A stretch of DNA of 64,000 bases. Source: Flavobacterium zhairuonense. Lineage in GTDB: Bacteria > Bacteroidota > Bacteroidia > Flavobacteriales > Flavobacteriaceae. The translations under genes and the position numbers were made by a program. Each line of letters opens with the position of its first letter. Position 1 is the stretch's first letter. Shown here in pieces: positions 50,544 through 59,905 of this stretch. Location: contig NZ_SJSY01000072.1 of assembly GCF_004352915.1 (NCBI RefSeq), forward strand, positions 124,001 through 188,000, in the 5' to 3' direction. The notes under the pieces are model-generated. The model had not been told where the DNA came from, made no database searches, and worked only from the letters and a program-made list of their open reading frames with translations.

Positions 50544-51635
50544 ATGACAAAGTATAAATTCATACTTAGCGGAGGAGGAACAGGAGGGCATATTTATCCT
50601 GCAATTGCGATTGCAAATGAGTTAAAATTACAATTCCCTGATGCCGAATTTCTATTTGTTGGTGCAAAAGACAAAATGGAAATGCAAAAAGTGCCTCAGG
50701 CAGGTTATGAGATTAAAGGTCTTTGGATCGCTGGATTACAGCGCAAATTGACTTTGCAAAATATGATGTTTCCGTTAAAATTGGCATCAAGTTTACTGGA
50801 ATCAAGAAGAATAATTAAAAAGTTCAAGCCAAATGTTGTAATTGGAACTGGAGGATTTGCAAGTGGTCCATTATTACAAGCGGCAGGATCGGCAGGGATT
50901 CCAACTGTTATTCAGGAGCAGAATTCTTTTCCGGGGATAACAAATAAATTATTGAGTAAAAAAGCAAATTCGATTTGCGTTGCTTACGATAATTTGGAGC
51001 GTTTTTTTCCGGCAGATAAAATTGTTTTGACTGGAAATCCAGTGCGTCAGGATTTAATCGACATCAACAGTAAACGTGACGAGGCAATCGCTTTTTATGG
51101 TTTGGATCCAAATAAAAAAACACTATTGGTTTTGGGCGGAAGTTTAGGTGCCAGAAGAATCAATCAGTTAATTGAAAAAGAATTGCAAAATTTTCTTTCG
51201 CAAGACGTTCAGATAATCTGGCAATGCGGAAAATTATATTTTGAAGATTATAAAAAATACAATCAGCCAAATGTAAAAGTGGTTGATTTCATTGAAAGAA
51301 TGGATTTTGTTTACGCCGCTGCTGATGTGATTATCTCAAGAGCTGGCGCGTCATCAGTTTCAGAATTATGTATTGTTGGAAAACCAGTAATATTTATTCC
51401 GTCACCAAATGTGGCTGAAGATCATCAAACGAAAAACGCACAAGCAATTGTAGACGCAAAAGGTGCAATTTTGTTGAAAGAATCAGAATTAGAAAGTCAG
51501 TTTAGTATTGTTTTTGAAGCTTTGCTAAAAGATGAAGGAAAACAAAAACAGTTGAGCGATAATATTAAAAAACTAGCAAAACCAAAAGCTACGCAGGATA
51601 TTGTAGCCGAAATTGTGAAGCTTATTAAGCAATAA
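50544..51635 (+). CDS. murG: UDP-N-acetylglucosamine transferase MurG
   Basis: The 363-residue peripheral membrane enzyme converts lipid I to lipid II. The lipid-binding G-loop is [20 protein letters not shown]; other parts are [47 protein letters not shown], and the UDP-GlcNAc site [20 protein letters not shown] with [15 protein letters not shown]. It lies 45 bases after ftsW, before a 104-base repeat-rich gap. Confidence 0.96.
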   Translation: MTKYKFILSGGGTGGHIYPAIAIANELKLQFPDAEFLFVGAKDKMEMQKVPQAGYEIKGLWIAGLQRKLTLQNMMFPLKLASSLLESRRIIKKFKPNVVIGTGGFASGPLLQAAGSAGIPTVIQEQNSFPGITNKLLSKKANSICVAYDNLERFFPADKIVLTGNPVRQDLIDINSKRDEAIAFYGLDPNKKTLLVLGGSLGARRINQLIEKELQNFLSQDVQIIWQCGKLYFEDYKKYNQPNVKVVDFIERMDFVYAAADVIISRAGASSVSELCIVGKPVIFIPSPNVAEDHQTKNAQAIVDAKGAILLKESELESQFSIVFEALLKDEGKQKQLSDNIKKLAKPKATQDIVAEIVKLIKQ

Positions 51636-51739
51636 GCTATAGGCTGTAAGCTTTATGCTAGTTAAAAGAATATAAGAGAATCGAATAATACAGACAAAAG
51701 TCGGAAGCTTAAGGCTTAAGGCTTAAAGCAAAAAAAGAA
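51636..51739. repeat. Repeat-rich gap between murG and murC
   Basis: This stretch has several AAGCTT/GCTTA words, e.g. TAAGCTATAGGCTGTAAGCT near its start and GAAGCTTAAGGCTTAAGGCT near its end, in partly inverted order. No gene is present. Confidence 0.4.
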
Positions 51740-53089
51740 ATGAATTTAAATCAAATACAAAACGTTTATTTTATAGGTATCGGAGGCATCGGAATGAGTG
51801 CTCTGGCTCGTTATTTCAAATATATTGGGAAACAAGTTTCAGGTTACGACAAAACGCCATCAATGCTTACAAGTGAATTGATTGAAAGCGGAATTGACAT
51901 TCATTTTGAGGATAATATTAATTTGATTCCGACTGATTATTTTGTAGAAAATACATTGGTGATTTTTACTCCAGCAGTGCCAAAATCACATTCAGAATGG
52001 AATTATTTTATCGAAAGAAATTACGAAATTAAAAAGCGTGCCGAGGTTTTAGGAATTATTACTAAAGACACTTTTAGTTTTGCAGTGGCTGGAACACACG
52101 GAAAAACTACTACATCAAGTATTTTAGGTCATATTTTATACGAAAGCGGTGCAGATGTTACAGCGTTTGTGGGTGGAATTGTAGAGAATTATAATTCTAA
52201 TTTAATTGGAACCGGAAAAACAGTAACAGTTGTTGAGGCAGATGAATTCGATAGATCATTTTTGCATTTACATCCAAATATTGCCTGTGTAACATCTATG
52301 GATGCAGATCATTTGGATATTTATGGAACAAGCGATGCAATTCAAGACTCTTTCAGAGAGTTTGCTTCAAAAGTAGAAGATAAAAGCAATCTGTTTATCA
52401 CTAAAGAATTGCCCTTAGAAGGCGTTCAATGCGCGATAAATGAAGATGCAGTATATAAGGCGTATAATGTCCGAATTGAAGATGGAAGCTATGTTTTTGA
52501 TGTTCAAACTCCATCAGAAATAATAAAAGATCTTCATTTTGGATTGCCAGGCAAACATAATTTAATGAATGGATTAATGGCTATTGCGATGGCTAAAACT
52601 TTTGGCACCCCGACCGAGTCCATTGCAAAAGCCATTGCTTCATTCAGAGGAATCAGAAGACGTTTTTCTTATCAGATTAAATCAGATAAGTTGGTTTATA
52701 TAGATGATTATGCGCATCATCCAACAGAAATTAATGCTGTTCATCAAGCAGTTAGAGAGTTGTATCCAGGACGAAAAGTTTTGGCAATTTTCCAGCCGCA
52801 CTTGTTCAGCCGTACAAAAGATTTCGTGGATGGATTTGCAGAAAGCTTGTCTCAGTTTGACGAAGTGTTTTTAATGGATATTTATCCTGCAAGGGAACTT
52901 CCAATGGAAGGAGTGACTTCAGAATGGCTTTTGGGCAAAATGACAAATTCGAACAAAAAAATTGTCGCAAAAGAAGATTTATTGGCAGAAATCAAAGCAA
53001 ATGATGCACCAATAATTGTGACAATAGGAGCAGGTGATATTGGAGAAATGGTACCATCAATTAAACAGATGCTAAATGAAAATATTTAA
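51740..53089 (+). CDS. murC: UDP-N-acetylmuramate--L-alanine ligase MurC
   Basis: The 449-residue ligase adds L-alanine to UDP-MurNAc. It begins with the UDP-binding loop GIGGIGMSALARYFKYIGKQ, has the ATP site VAGTHGKTTTSSILGHILYE, VVEADEFDRSFLHLHPN, MDADHLDIYG, and the C-terminal domain with YIDDYAHHPTEINAVHQAVR and FQPHLFSRTKDFVDGFAESL. The end overlaps ftsQ by 14 bases. Confidence 0.96.
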   Translation: MNLNQIQNVYFIGIGGIGMSALARYFKYIGKQVSGYDKTPSMLTSELIESGIDIHFEDNINLIPTDYFVENTLVIFTPAVPKSHSEWNYFIERNYEIKKRAEVLGIITKDTFSFAVAGTHGKTTTSSILGHILYESGADVTAFVGGIVENYNSNLIGTGKTVTVVEADEFDRSFLHLHPNIACVTSMDADHLDIYGTSDAIQDSFREFASKVEDKSNLFITKELPLEGVQCAINEDAVYKAYNVRIEDGSYVFDVQTPSEIIKDLHFGLPGKHNLMNGLMAIAMAKTFGTPTESIAKAIASFRGIRRRFSYQIKSDKLVYIDDYAHHPTEINAVHQAVRELYPGRKVLAIFQPHLFSRTKDFVDGFAESLSQFDEVFLMDIYPARELPMEGVTSEWLLGKMTNSNKKIVAKEDLLAEIKANDAPIIVTIGAGDIGEMVPSIKQMLNENI

Positions 53090-53798
53090 TTGGGCAAATA
53101 TTAGATTAGTACTTATTTTCGGACTAGTTCTTTTTCTGTATTCCTTCGCGCAACATCGAAACGGAGATAGAAAATTGAAAAAATCTGTGGTTGTTTTTGT
53201 AGGAGAAAATGCGCTTTTTGTAAAGGCTGAAACGGTTAATAAATTGTTGATAGAAAATAAAAGAGACGCTTCCAGTATTAGAAAAGATGAAGTAGATTTG
53301 AATAAGATAGAAAAAACCCTTGATGCGCAAGACATGATTGAGAAGTCAGATGTTTTTGTAAGTATCGATGGTGTTCTAAAAGCGGTAGTAAAACAGAAGA
53401 CACCAATAGCAAGAATTCTTGATGGTGATCGATCTTTTTATATTGACTATGAGGGAGGTAAAATGCCCTTGTCAGACAATTTTACGGCGCGAGTTCCTCT
53501 TGTTTCAGGGGCAATAAATGAAAAAAATAACGAAGATTTAGCTGCTTTATTTCGCACAATTTATGACGATGCGTTTTTGAAAAAAAACATCATTGCAATA
53601 CAAATTATGCCTAATGGCAGCCTAAAAATGTTTAATCGAAACTATGATTACTTCATAGATTTTGGCAGAACGATGAATGTTGATAAGAAATTTAGAAACT
53701 ATAAAGCGTTTTTTCAAAAAGCAGTTTTAGATAGTTCGTTATACAAATACAATAAAATTGACCTTAGGTTTACGGAACAAGTAGTTTGCACAAAATAA
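53076..53798 (+). CDS. ftsQ: Cell division protein FtsQ/DivIB
   Basis: The 240-residue bitopic protein has a short cytosolic end, one membrane helix (IRLVLIFGLVLFLYSFAQHR) and a periplasmic part with a POTRA-like start (LIENKRDASSIRKDEVDLNK, IEKTLDAQDMIEKSDVFVSI) and the FtsQ beta domain (VVKQKTPIARILDGDRSFYI, DFGRTMNVDKKFRNYKAFFQ). Its place between murC and ftsA supports the call. It links the divisome's FtsL and FtsB-like parts. Confidence 0.93.
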   Translation: MKIFNWANIRLVLIFGLVLFLYSFAQHRNGDRKLKKSVVVFVGENALFVKAETVNKLLIENKRDASSIRKDEVDLNKIEKTLDAQDMIEKSDVFVSIDGVLKAVVKQKTPIARILDGDRSFYIDYEGGKMPLSDNFTARVPLVSGAINEKNNEDLAALFRTIYDDAFLKKNIIAIQIMPNGSLKMFNRNYDYFIDFGRTMNVDKKFRNYKAFFQKAVLDSSLYKYNKIDLRFTEQVVCTK

Positions 53799-53804
53799 TA
53801 GAAA

Positions 53805-55226
53805 ATGGAAAAAGATAACATTGCAGTAGGTCTAGATATTGGAACGACAAAGATAGTTGCCATGATAGGCAAGAAGAACGAGTATGGCAAATTGGAAATT
53901 TTGGGTATTGGAAAATCCAAAAGTTTGGGAGTTGCGAGAGGGGTGGTAAATAATATCACGCAAACTATTCAATCAATCCAGCAAGCGATACTTGAGGCAG
54001 AAAACAATTCAGGTTATAAAATAAAAGATGTTGTTGTGGGTATTGCTGGGCAACACATCAGAAGTATTCAGCATACAGATTACATCAGCCGTAATAATCC
54101 GGAAGAAGTAATTGGTGAAAAAGATATTCAGCTTTTAATTGATCAGGTAAATAAATTGGCAATGTTGCCAGGTGAAGAAATTATTCACGTTTTACCACAA
54201 GAATTTAAAATCGACGGGCAATCTGAAATTAAAGAGCCAATCGGAATGTACGGCGGAAGATTGGAATCTAGTTTTCACGTTGTAGTAGGGCAGGCTTCTT
54301 CAATTAGAAACGTTGGAAGGTGTATTCAGAGTTCTGGAATTGAACTTTCAGGATTGACTTTGGAACCATTGGCTTCAGCAGATGCAGTTTTGAGTCAGGA
54401 AGAAAAAGAAGCCGGTGTTGCATTAATTGACATCGGAGGTGGAACTACCGATTTGGCCATTTTTAAAGATGGAATTATTCGCCATACTGCTGTTATTCCT
54501 TTTGGAGGAAATGTAATTACAGATGATATTAAAGAAGGCTGTTCGATTATCGAAAAACAAGCAGAGCTTTTAAAAATAAAATTCGGATCGGCTTGGCCAG
54601 GAGAAAATAAAGACAACGAAATTGTTTCTATCCCAGGTTTAAGAGGAAGAGAGCCCAAAGAGATTTCGCTTAAAAACTTATCAAAAATCATCCATGCACG
54701 TGTGGTGGAAATTATTGAGCAGGTTTTTGCAGAAATCAAAGCTTACGGACACGAAGATCCACGCAAAAAATTAATTGCTGGAATCGTTCTTACGGGTGGT
54801 GGAGCGCAATTGAAACATATAAAACAATTAGTTGAATATATTACTGGAATGGATACCAGAATTGGATATCCTAATGAGCATTTGGCAGGAAACTCTAGTG
54901 AAGAAATTTCAAGCCCATTGTTTGCAACAGCGGTAGGTTTAGTAATGAACAGCATCGAAAACAGTACACAAAGTGCTGTTCGAATGGAAATTGTAAATGA
55001 ACAGCCAAAAGTAGTTTACAGAAACGCTCCAGTGCAGCAACAACAACCTATTCAGCAACGATACGAAGTTGAAGAAAACTACGTTGAAAGAGTAGAAACT
55101 ATTGAAGAACCAAGAGAAACAAGAACAAATAAAGTAGAAGCAGAATCTACAGAAACCAAAATTAGGAGATCATTTTTTGACAGATACGTCGATAAAATCA
55201 AAGATTTTTTAGACAACGCTGAATAA
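53805..55226 (+). CDS. ftsA: Cell division protein FtsA
   Basis: The 473-residue actin-like ATPase anchors FtsZ to the membrane. The phosphate-1 loop is GLDIGTTKIVAMIGKKNEYG, the adenosine part is GVALIDIGGGTTDLAIFKDG and GIVLTGGGAQLKHIKQLVEY. The SHS2 insertion is present (residues about 85-165). The C-terminal end is an amphipathic helix for membrane binding (SFFDRYVDKIKDFLDNAE), after a low-complexity linker (APVQQQQPIQQRYEVEENYV). It sits between ftsQ and ftsZ. Confidence 0.96.
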   Translation: MEKDNIAVGLDIGTTKIVAMIGKKNEYGKLEILGIGKSKSLGVARGVVNNITQTIQSIQQAILEAENNSGYKIKDVVVGIAGQHIRSIQHTDYISRNNPEEVIGEKDIQLLIDQVNKLAMLPGEEIIHVLPQEFKIDGQSEIKEPIGMYGGRLESSFHVVVGQASSIRNVGRCIQSSGIELSGLTLEPLASADAVLSQEEKEAGVALIDIGGGTTDLAIFKDGIIRHTAVIPFGGNVITDDIKEGCSIIEKQAELLKIKFGSAWPGENKDNEIVSIPGLRGREPKEISLKNLSKIIHARVVEIIEQVFAEIKAYGHEDPRKKLIAGIVLTGGGAQLKHIKQLVEYITGMDTRIGYPNEHLAGNSSEEISSPLFATAVGLVMNSIENSTQSAVRMEIVNEQPKVVYRNAPVQQQQPIQQRYEVEENYVERVETIEEPRETRTNKVEAESTETKIRRSFFDRYVDKIKDFLDNAE

Positions 55227-55319
55227 ATATAAGCCGAATAGAGAAAAGAGAAAAGGATTACTTTTTGCCCCAAGTCAAGAAGTAAAAAATGTACTAAATA
55301 AGAATTAAAAACCAAAAAG

Positions 55320-57302
55320 ATGATGAGCAACTCAGAATTTGGAAGCATTTCATTTGATTTACCAAAAAACCAATCAAATGTAATCAAAGTAATAGGTGTA
55401 GGTGGAGGAGGTAGCAATGCTATCAACCATATGTTTAAGCAAGGTATTAAAGGCGTTGATTTCATCGTTTGTAATACAGATTCGCAAGCGCTTCAAAATA
55501 GTTCGGTGCCTAACAAAATTCAGTTGGGTATGAATTTGACAGAAGGTCTTGGAGCAGGAGCAAATCCTGATGTAGGACAGCAGTCTGCTATTGAAAGTAT
55601 TGCTGATATTGAAAAAATGTTGGATCGCAATACTAAGATGGTATTTATTACCGCTGGTATGGGTGGTGGTACAGGTACAGGTGCCGCTCCAGTTATCGCA
55701 CAATTAGCAAAAGAAAGAGAAATCTTAACAGTGGGTATCGTGACGATTCCGTTTCAATTTGAAGGGAAAGTTCGTCAAGAGCAAGCACTTTTAGGAATCG
55801 AAAAATTACGTAAACAAGTTGACTCTTTGATCGTAATTAACAATAATAAATTAAGAGAAGTTTACGGAAATCTAGGTTTCAAAGCTGGATTTTCAAAAGC
55901 TGATGAAGTTTTGGCAACTGCCTCAAGAGGTATTGCTGAAGTAATTACGCATCACTATACTCAAAATATCGATTTGCGTGATGCAAAAACAGTTTTGGCA
56001 AACAGCGGAACTGCGATTATGGGATCTGCAGTGTCAGAAGGTGAAAACAGAGCAAAAGATGCAATTGTATCAGCGTTGGATTCTCCATTATTGAATGACA
56101 ATAAAATTACAGGAGCCAAAAACGTATTGTTGCTTATCGTTTCTGGATCTAATGAAATAACGCTTGATGAGATTGGAGAAATCAATGATCACATTCAGGC
56201 AGAGGCTGGTTACAATGCAAATATTATCATGGGAGTTGGTGAAGACGAAGCTCTTGGTGAGGCTATTGCTGTAACTATTATTGCGACTGGTTTTGATGTT
56301 GAACAACAAAATGAAATCGTTAATACTGAGCCAAAGAAAATTATTCACACATTAGAAGACGAACAAAGAAGTGTTCACAATCTAACAAACAAACCGCTTG
56401 CATCTTTTGATTTGAATGCAGAAACGCCTATTGCAAAATCTGAAGATAAAGTTGTTTTTGATTTAATGGAAGATACGGTTGCTCCCGTAGTTCAAACTCC
56501 AGTTGCTCCAGTAACACCGCCAACAATCAATCAAGAAGAATTGGTAGTGATGTCTGAGTTTATCAAGAATCTTGATGTAACTTTTGAAATCGTTTCTCCA
56601 ATTACAGATATCGATTTTAAAATTTCTACTCCAGAAGTGCCAGCTTACCAAGAAGTAAAACCAGTACAGCAAAGAACTTTTGAAAAAGAAGAACAAACGA
56701 CTTTTTCATTTGATTTGCCACTTTTTAGAAGTGAGCCTGAAGTTAAAAGAGAGCCGGTTGCAGAACAAGAAAATAAAATCGTTTTTGAGTTAACAAACGA
56801 AACTCGTAATATTAAAGTAAACGACCCAGTTTCATTTGTTCCGGTAACTGAACTTTCTGATAATGGTATCATCAAATATTCGTTAGAAGAATATATGGAA
56901 GTTGAAAATGAATTGACAGCTTCAAAACCAGTTGAAAAAGTGGTTGAAGATGTAGTTCCTGAGGAATTAAACATTACGTTGAAACCAAGAGTTGATTTTG
57001 CAAGTCAGCCTGATTTTACAACAACTGCTGAAGTTTCTCCGATGGAATTGACAATTGAAGAAACATTACGTTTGCGTGCTGAAGAAAGAAGAAAGAAATT
57101 GAAAGAATTTAACTATAAATTCCATAATAATGTTTCTAGAATTGATGAGTTGGAAAAAGAGCCAGCTTATAAAAGATTAGGAATTGATTTGTCAAATTCT
57201 CAATCGAACAACACCAATTCTAGAATTTCTGTTGGAACAGACAGCAACAACGATTTGCAATTGCGTTCAAATAATTCATTTTTGCACGACAACGTAGATT
57301 AG
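55320..57302 (+). CDS. ftsZ: Cell division protein FtsZ
   Basis: The tubulin-like GTPase builds the division ring. The start is the ATG at 55320 or the next codon. The GTPase domain includes GVGGGGSNAINHMFKQGIKG, the tubulin signature GMGGGTGTGAAPVIAQLAKE and the T7 loop region; it ends near residue 340. At 660 residues it is far longer than E. coli FtsZ (about 380), because of a long acidic, Pro/Val/Glu-rich linker and a conserved C-terminal region with LRLRAEERRKKLKEFNYKFH and EKEPAYKRLGIDLSNSQ. This extension is usual in flavobacteria. It ends the dcw cluster and a terminator follows. Confidence 0.96.
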   Translation: MMSNSEFGSISFDLPKNQSNVIKVIGVGGGGSNAINHMFKQGIKGVDFIVCNTDSQALQNSSVPNKIQLGMNLTEGLGAGANPDVGQQSAIESIADIEKMLDRNTKMVFITAGMGGGTGTGAAPVIAQLAKEREILTVGIVTIPFQFEGKVRQEQALLGIEKLRKQVDSLIVINNNKLREVYGNLGFKAGFSKADEVLATASRGIAEVITHHYTQNIDLRDAKTVLANSGTAIMGSAVSEGENRAKDAIVSALDSPLLNDNKITGAKNVLLLIVSGSNEITLDEIGEINDHIQAEAGYNANIIMGVGEDEALGEAIAVTIIATGFDVEQQNEIVNTEPKKIIHTLEDEQRSVHNLTNKPLASFDLNAETPIAKSEDKVVFDLMEDTVAPVVQTPVAPVTPPTINQEELVVMSEFIKNLDVTFEIVSPITDIDFKISTPEVPAYQEVKPVQQRTFEKEEQTTFSFDLPLFRSEPEVKREPVAEQENKIVFELTNETRNIKVNDPVSFVPVTELSDNGIIKYSLEEYMEVENELTASKPVEKVVEDVVPEELNITLKPRVDFASQPDFTTTAEVSPMELTIEETLRLRAEERRKKLKEFNYKFHNNVSRIDELEKEPAYKRLGIDLSNSQSNNTNSRISVGTDSNNDLQLRSNNSFLHDNVD

Positions 57303-57326
57303 TTTTCAAAATCTTAATATAAGGAT

Positions 57327-57365
57327 AGCCCGAAAATTGGATTTAATTTTCGGGTTATTTTTTTT
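57327..57365 (+). terminator. Terminator of the dcw cluster
   Basis: AGCCCGAAAATT and AATTTTCGGGTT form a 12-base stem (with G-T pairs at the base), followed by ATTTTTTTT, just after ftsZ. Confidence 0.85.
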
Positions 57366-57429
57366 ATCTTCGCACAGAATTTAGAAATTTGACTTCCTAA
57401 ATAGGTTTTTAAAGTGAATCTTATTGTCA

Positions 57430-57449
57430 GTTCGAGCGAAGTCGAGAAC
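57430..57449. repeat. GTTCGAGCGAAGTCGAGAAC repeat unit
   Basis: This short imperfect palindrome is a frequent flavobacterial intergenic word and resembles the arms of the 9177-9288 inverted repeat (TTTCGACTGAAAGGAGAAA). It lies between ftsZ and the yqeY-like gene. Confidence 0.5.
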
Positions 57450-57508
57450 AAATTCCAAATTAATATATCAATTAATAGGCATTGGCTTATTTTAAATAAA
57501 ACATAAAC

Positions 57509-57958
57509 ATGAGTTTACAAGCACAAATCATGGACGAGATCAAAACGGCCATGAAAGCAAAAGATACAGTAGCTTTAGAGGCTTTAAGAGCTGTTAAATC
57601 AGAATTATTGTTAGCTTCAACAGCATCAGGATCTAAAGAAGAATTGTCAGAAGATGATGAAATTAAATTGCTTCAAAGATTGGTAAAAACACGTAAAGAA
57701 AGTGCAAGAATCTTTACAGAACAAAACCGTCCAGACTTAGCTGAACCAGAATTGGCTCAAGTAGTGGTAATCGAGAAGTTTTTACCAGCTCAATTAAGTG
57801 AAGAAGAAGTAGAAGCTGTAATCGCAAAAATTATCGCTGAAACAGGAGCTTCAGGAATTGCTTCAATGGGTAAAGTAATGGGATTAGCATCTGCTCAATT
57901 AGGCGGAACTGCTGAAGGAAAAACCATTTCTACAATTGTAAAGAAATTACTTTCGTAA
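57509..57958 (+). CDS. GatB/YqeY domain protein
   Basis: The 149-residue protein is a stand-alone YqeY domain, the helical domain also found at the C-terminus of GatB of the amidotransferase. Conserved parts are LQAQIMDEIKTAMKAKDTVA, LEALRAVKSELLLA, LLQRLVKTRKESARIF, VIEKFLPAQLSEEEVEAVIA and ASMGKVMGLASAQLGGTAEG. It may bind tRNA; the cellular role is unknown. In flavobacteria it regularly follows ftsZ. Confidence 0.93.
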   Translation: MSLQAQIMDEIKTAMKAKDTVALEALRAVKSELLLASTASGSKEELSEDDEIKLLQRLVKTRKESARIFTEQNRPDLAEPELAQVVVIEKFLPAQLSEEEVEAVIAKIIAETGASGIASMGKVMGLASAQLGGTAEGKTISTIVKKLLS

Positions 57959-57968
57959 ATATAATTTT

Positions 57969-58015
57969 AGACTGTAGATTTTAGATTCCAATTAGTAATC
58001 TAAAATCTACAGTCT
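57969..58015. repeat. 19-bp perfect inverted repeat after the yqeY-like gene
   Basis: The arms AGACTGTAGATTTTAGATT (57969-57987) and AATCTAAAATCTACAGTCT (57997-58015) are exact reverse complements with a 9-base loop. It may end the yqeY transcript. The words TAGATTTTAGA belong to the repeats that flank the four-helix-bundle gene. Confidence 0.75.
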
Positions 58016-58032
58016 GAAATCATAAATAAACT

Positions 58033-58106
58033 GACCGCGTAGTTCAACTGGATAGAATATCAGATTTCGGCTCTGAGGGTTGGGGGTTCGAACCCCTCCG
58101 CGGTCA
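58033..58106 (+). tRNA. tRNA-Arg (anticodon TCG)
   Basis: A complete 74-base cloverleaf: acceptor GACCGCG/CGCGGTC, D arm GTTCAACTGGATAGAAT, anticodon stem TCAGA/TCTGA with loop TTTCGGC (anticodon TCG), T arm GGGGG-TTCGAAC-CCCTC and discriminator A. No CCA is encoded. A second, altered copy of the 3' end (CTCCTCCGGGGTCAC) lies at 58113-58127, just before the terminator. Confidence 0.95.
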
Positions 58107-58135
58107 CTAAACACTCCTCCGGGGTCACAAAAAAA

Positions 58136-58172
58136 GAAAAAGCCTGAGAATCTAAATTCTCAGGCTTTTTTA
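58136..58172. terminator. Terminator of tRNA-Arg, possibly bidirectional
   Basis: AAAAAGCCTGAGAAT and ATTCTCAGGCTTTTT form a 15-base stem with a CTAA loop and A/T runs on both sides, between tRNA-Arg and the convergent 58222-59298 gene. Confidence 0.88.
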
Positions 58173-58221
58173 AATTTTATTTTACTTATAAAAAACTAGT
58201 ATTGCTGTTAGCAGAAGTTTT

Positions 58222-59298
58222 TTATTTCCATAATTCCCACCATTTTTTCTTACTATCCGTTAATATTGGCTTTGTTGGAATTTTTTCTGGCTCAGTTTTA
58301 GTTTTTTCTATTTTTTTATCTATACTAAAATCAATTTGTAGAAATTGTTCAATATGCTTCCAGCCTATTTCTAAAATATTACCACTATTGTCTAAAATTC
58401 TACTTTTAAATAGGAAATCAATTCCATCGTCATTCAAACCATTTGATAAATAGAAGGCTAATATTTTTTGATTTCTTTCTTTATATAATTTTTCGATATC
58501 TTGTTTGTCATATTTTATTAATGATAATGCAATAACCGCTTTAACTTCGTCATTTTTTAGTGAATTATTAATTTCTTCTTCTGTAAATGAATTGTTGATT
58601 TTGTCTGTATTAGCAAATTCTGATTTAATATATTTTTCAGTCCAATCTTCTTTAATTGAAGATAAAGCAATGCTAAAATAAGGTTCTAATTCATCTTGTT
58701 GGTTTTTAGAAATGAGTTCTTCAAAAAAATGTTTCAAGCTTTCACCTTTATGAAATGGAATTCTTTTTAATGCAGCAAAACGAATATGTGAATTTCTTTC
58801 ACTCAAAATACAGTATTTAAGAAATTCTAAATAAGATTTATTTTTAGTTTCTCCTAAATGCATTACCAATTTAATTTTGCTTTCTATGTTTTGGATTTGA
58901 TTGAAATATGAAATTAGTTTATCATTTGAAACTTCAAGTTTAAATTTTTGAACTAAATCTAAGTTTGCGGGTTCTAATTTGTCAATATATTCTTCTCCTA
59001 TTTTTGGATTACTTTTCATTCTTTCAAGCATTGTACTTGCATACTTGTTGTTTGTGTCTAATAAGTAACTTTTCTTAACACAAGAAAGGCCAATTGGATA
59101 TAATTGTTCTTGATTAGCATTAATAGAAATATGACATAGTGAATCTCCAACACCATACCAAAGCATACTATTTTTTGGTTCAGCTTCTAATCCTTGAATA
59201 AATAAATTTGAAGCCATCATGTAGTTTCTTTCGCTGTAAAACACTAGTCCTGATTGTTCGTAATGATTCATTCGTTCTTGTTTTAAAATTTCTGCCAA
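58222..59298 (-). CDS. Hypothetical protein with TPR-like and HEAT-like regions
   Basis: The 358-residue protein (or 349 residues from the ATG at 59271) is soluble. The first 100 residues look like tetratricopeptide helices (SERNYMMASNLFIQGLEAEP, NSMLWYGVGDSLCHI), and the centre like HEAT repeats (SYLEFLKYCILSERNSHIRF, AALKRIPFHKGESLKHFFEE). The end is a Lys/Pro/Thr-rich linker and the aromatic tail KKKWWELWK. No enzyme motif is seen. I do not recognise the family. The codon use and base composition look more AT-rich than the neighbours, which hints at an accessory gene. Confidence 0.65.
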   Translation of the reverse strand: MAEILKQERMNHYEQSGLVFYSERNYMMASNLFIQGLEAEPKNSMLWYGVGDSLCHISINANQEQLYPIGLSCVKKSYLLDTNNKYASTMLERMKSNPKIGEEYIDKLEPANLDLVQKFKLEVSNDKLISYFNQIQNIESKIKLVMHLGETKNKSYLEFLKYCILSERNSHIRFAALKRIPFHKGESLKHFFEELISKNQQDELEPYFSIALSSIKEDWTEKYIKSEFANTDKINNSFTEEEINNSLKNDEVKAVIALSLIKYDKQDIEKLYKERNQKILAFYLSNGLNDDGIDFLFKSRILDNSGNILEIGWKHIEQFLQIDFSIDKKIEKTKTEPEKIPTKPILTDSKKKWWELWK

Positions 59299-59417
59299 CG
59301 CTCTTGCGCTACATCAGCCGTAAATTGTGGGTTGATTGTCTGATTAATGTCAAGTTTTTTATTATACAATTGTCCAATATCTATCAGGACAATTTTATGA
59401 GTAAAGCTAAAAAATTA

Positions 59418-59606
59418 CTACTCAGTTTTCTTCTTAGAATTCTTGATCAGTACAAAAATCGAAAACAAAAAGACAACAATATAAATAATCGCCAAAGCTG
59501 GCTTCTCAAATTTTAATGTTTGAAAATCGAATTGTTTAAACAATACTACACCTAAAATGATTGCGATAATCGAAAAAGTGAATCGTAATGCACTTTTATT
59601 TTCCAT
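59418..59606 (-). CDS. Small membrane protein with two predicted helices
   Basis: The 62-residue protein has two hydrophobic segments (FTFSIIAIILGVVLFKQF and LAIIYIVVFLFSIFVLIK) joined by a short polar loop and ends in NSKKKTE. The layout suggests both ends in the cytosol. No homology is recognised. The frame is complete and not overlapped by a better one, so I consider it real but cannot name it. Confidence 0.55.
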   Translation of the reverse strand: MENKSALRFTFSIIAIILGVVLFKQFDFQTLKFEKPALAIIYIVVFLFSIFVLIKNSKKKTE

Positions 59607-59905
59607 ATTTATGTTTGATTATGATTAGTAATTCTTTTCTGGTTATAAAGCTAATATAATGAAATATTTTAATTCCGATTTCATATTTTAGCAAAGTAGA
59701 GGACAATTAATCATTGCTGGAACTATATGGAAATAGTATTATTTACCCAGCAGATTATTATTCTACAATCAATCAAGCTTATCACAAAGGAGAATATAAT
59801 CTGAGGATGAAAGCGGTTTGAAATGGAAAAAAATATCGGAAAAAGTAAAAGTAAAAATAATCTCATGTTGAAAACAGTTTTAGTAAATCGGGGGAAGTTT
59901 TTGTT
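59607..59905. other. Gene-poor gap with one short unassigned frame
   Basis: In these 299 bases I see only a 35-codon plus-strand frame from the TTG at 59714 (LELYGNSIIYPADYYSTINQ and AYHKGEYNLRMKAV), which ends at a TGA. It may be the remnant of a longer gene; there is no further support. Confidence 0.3.
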
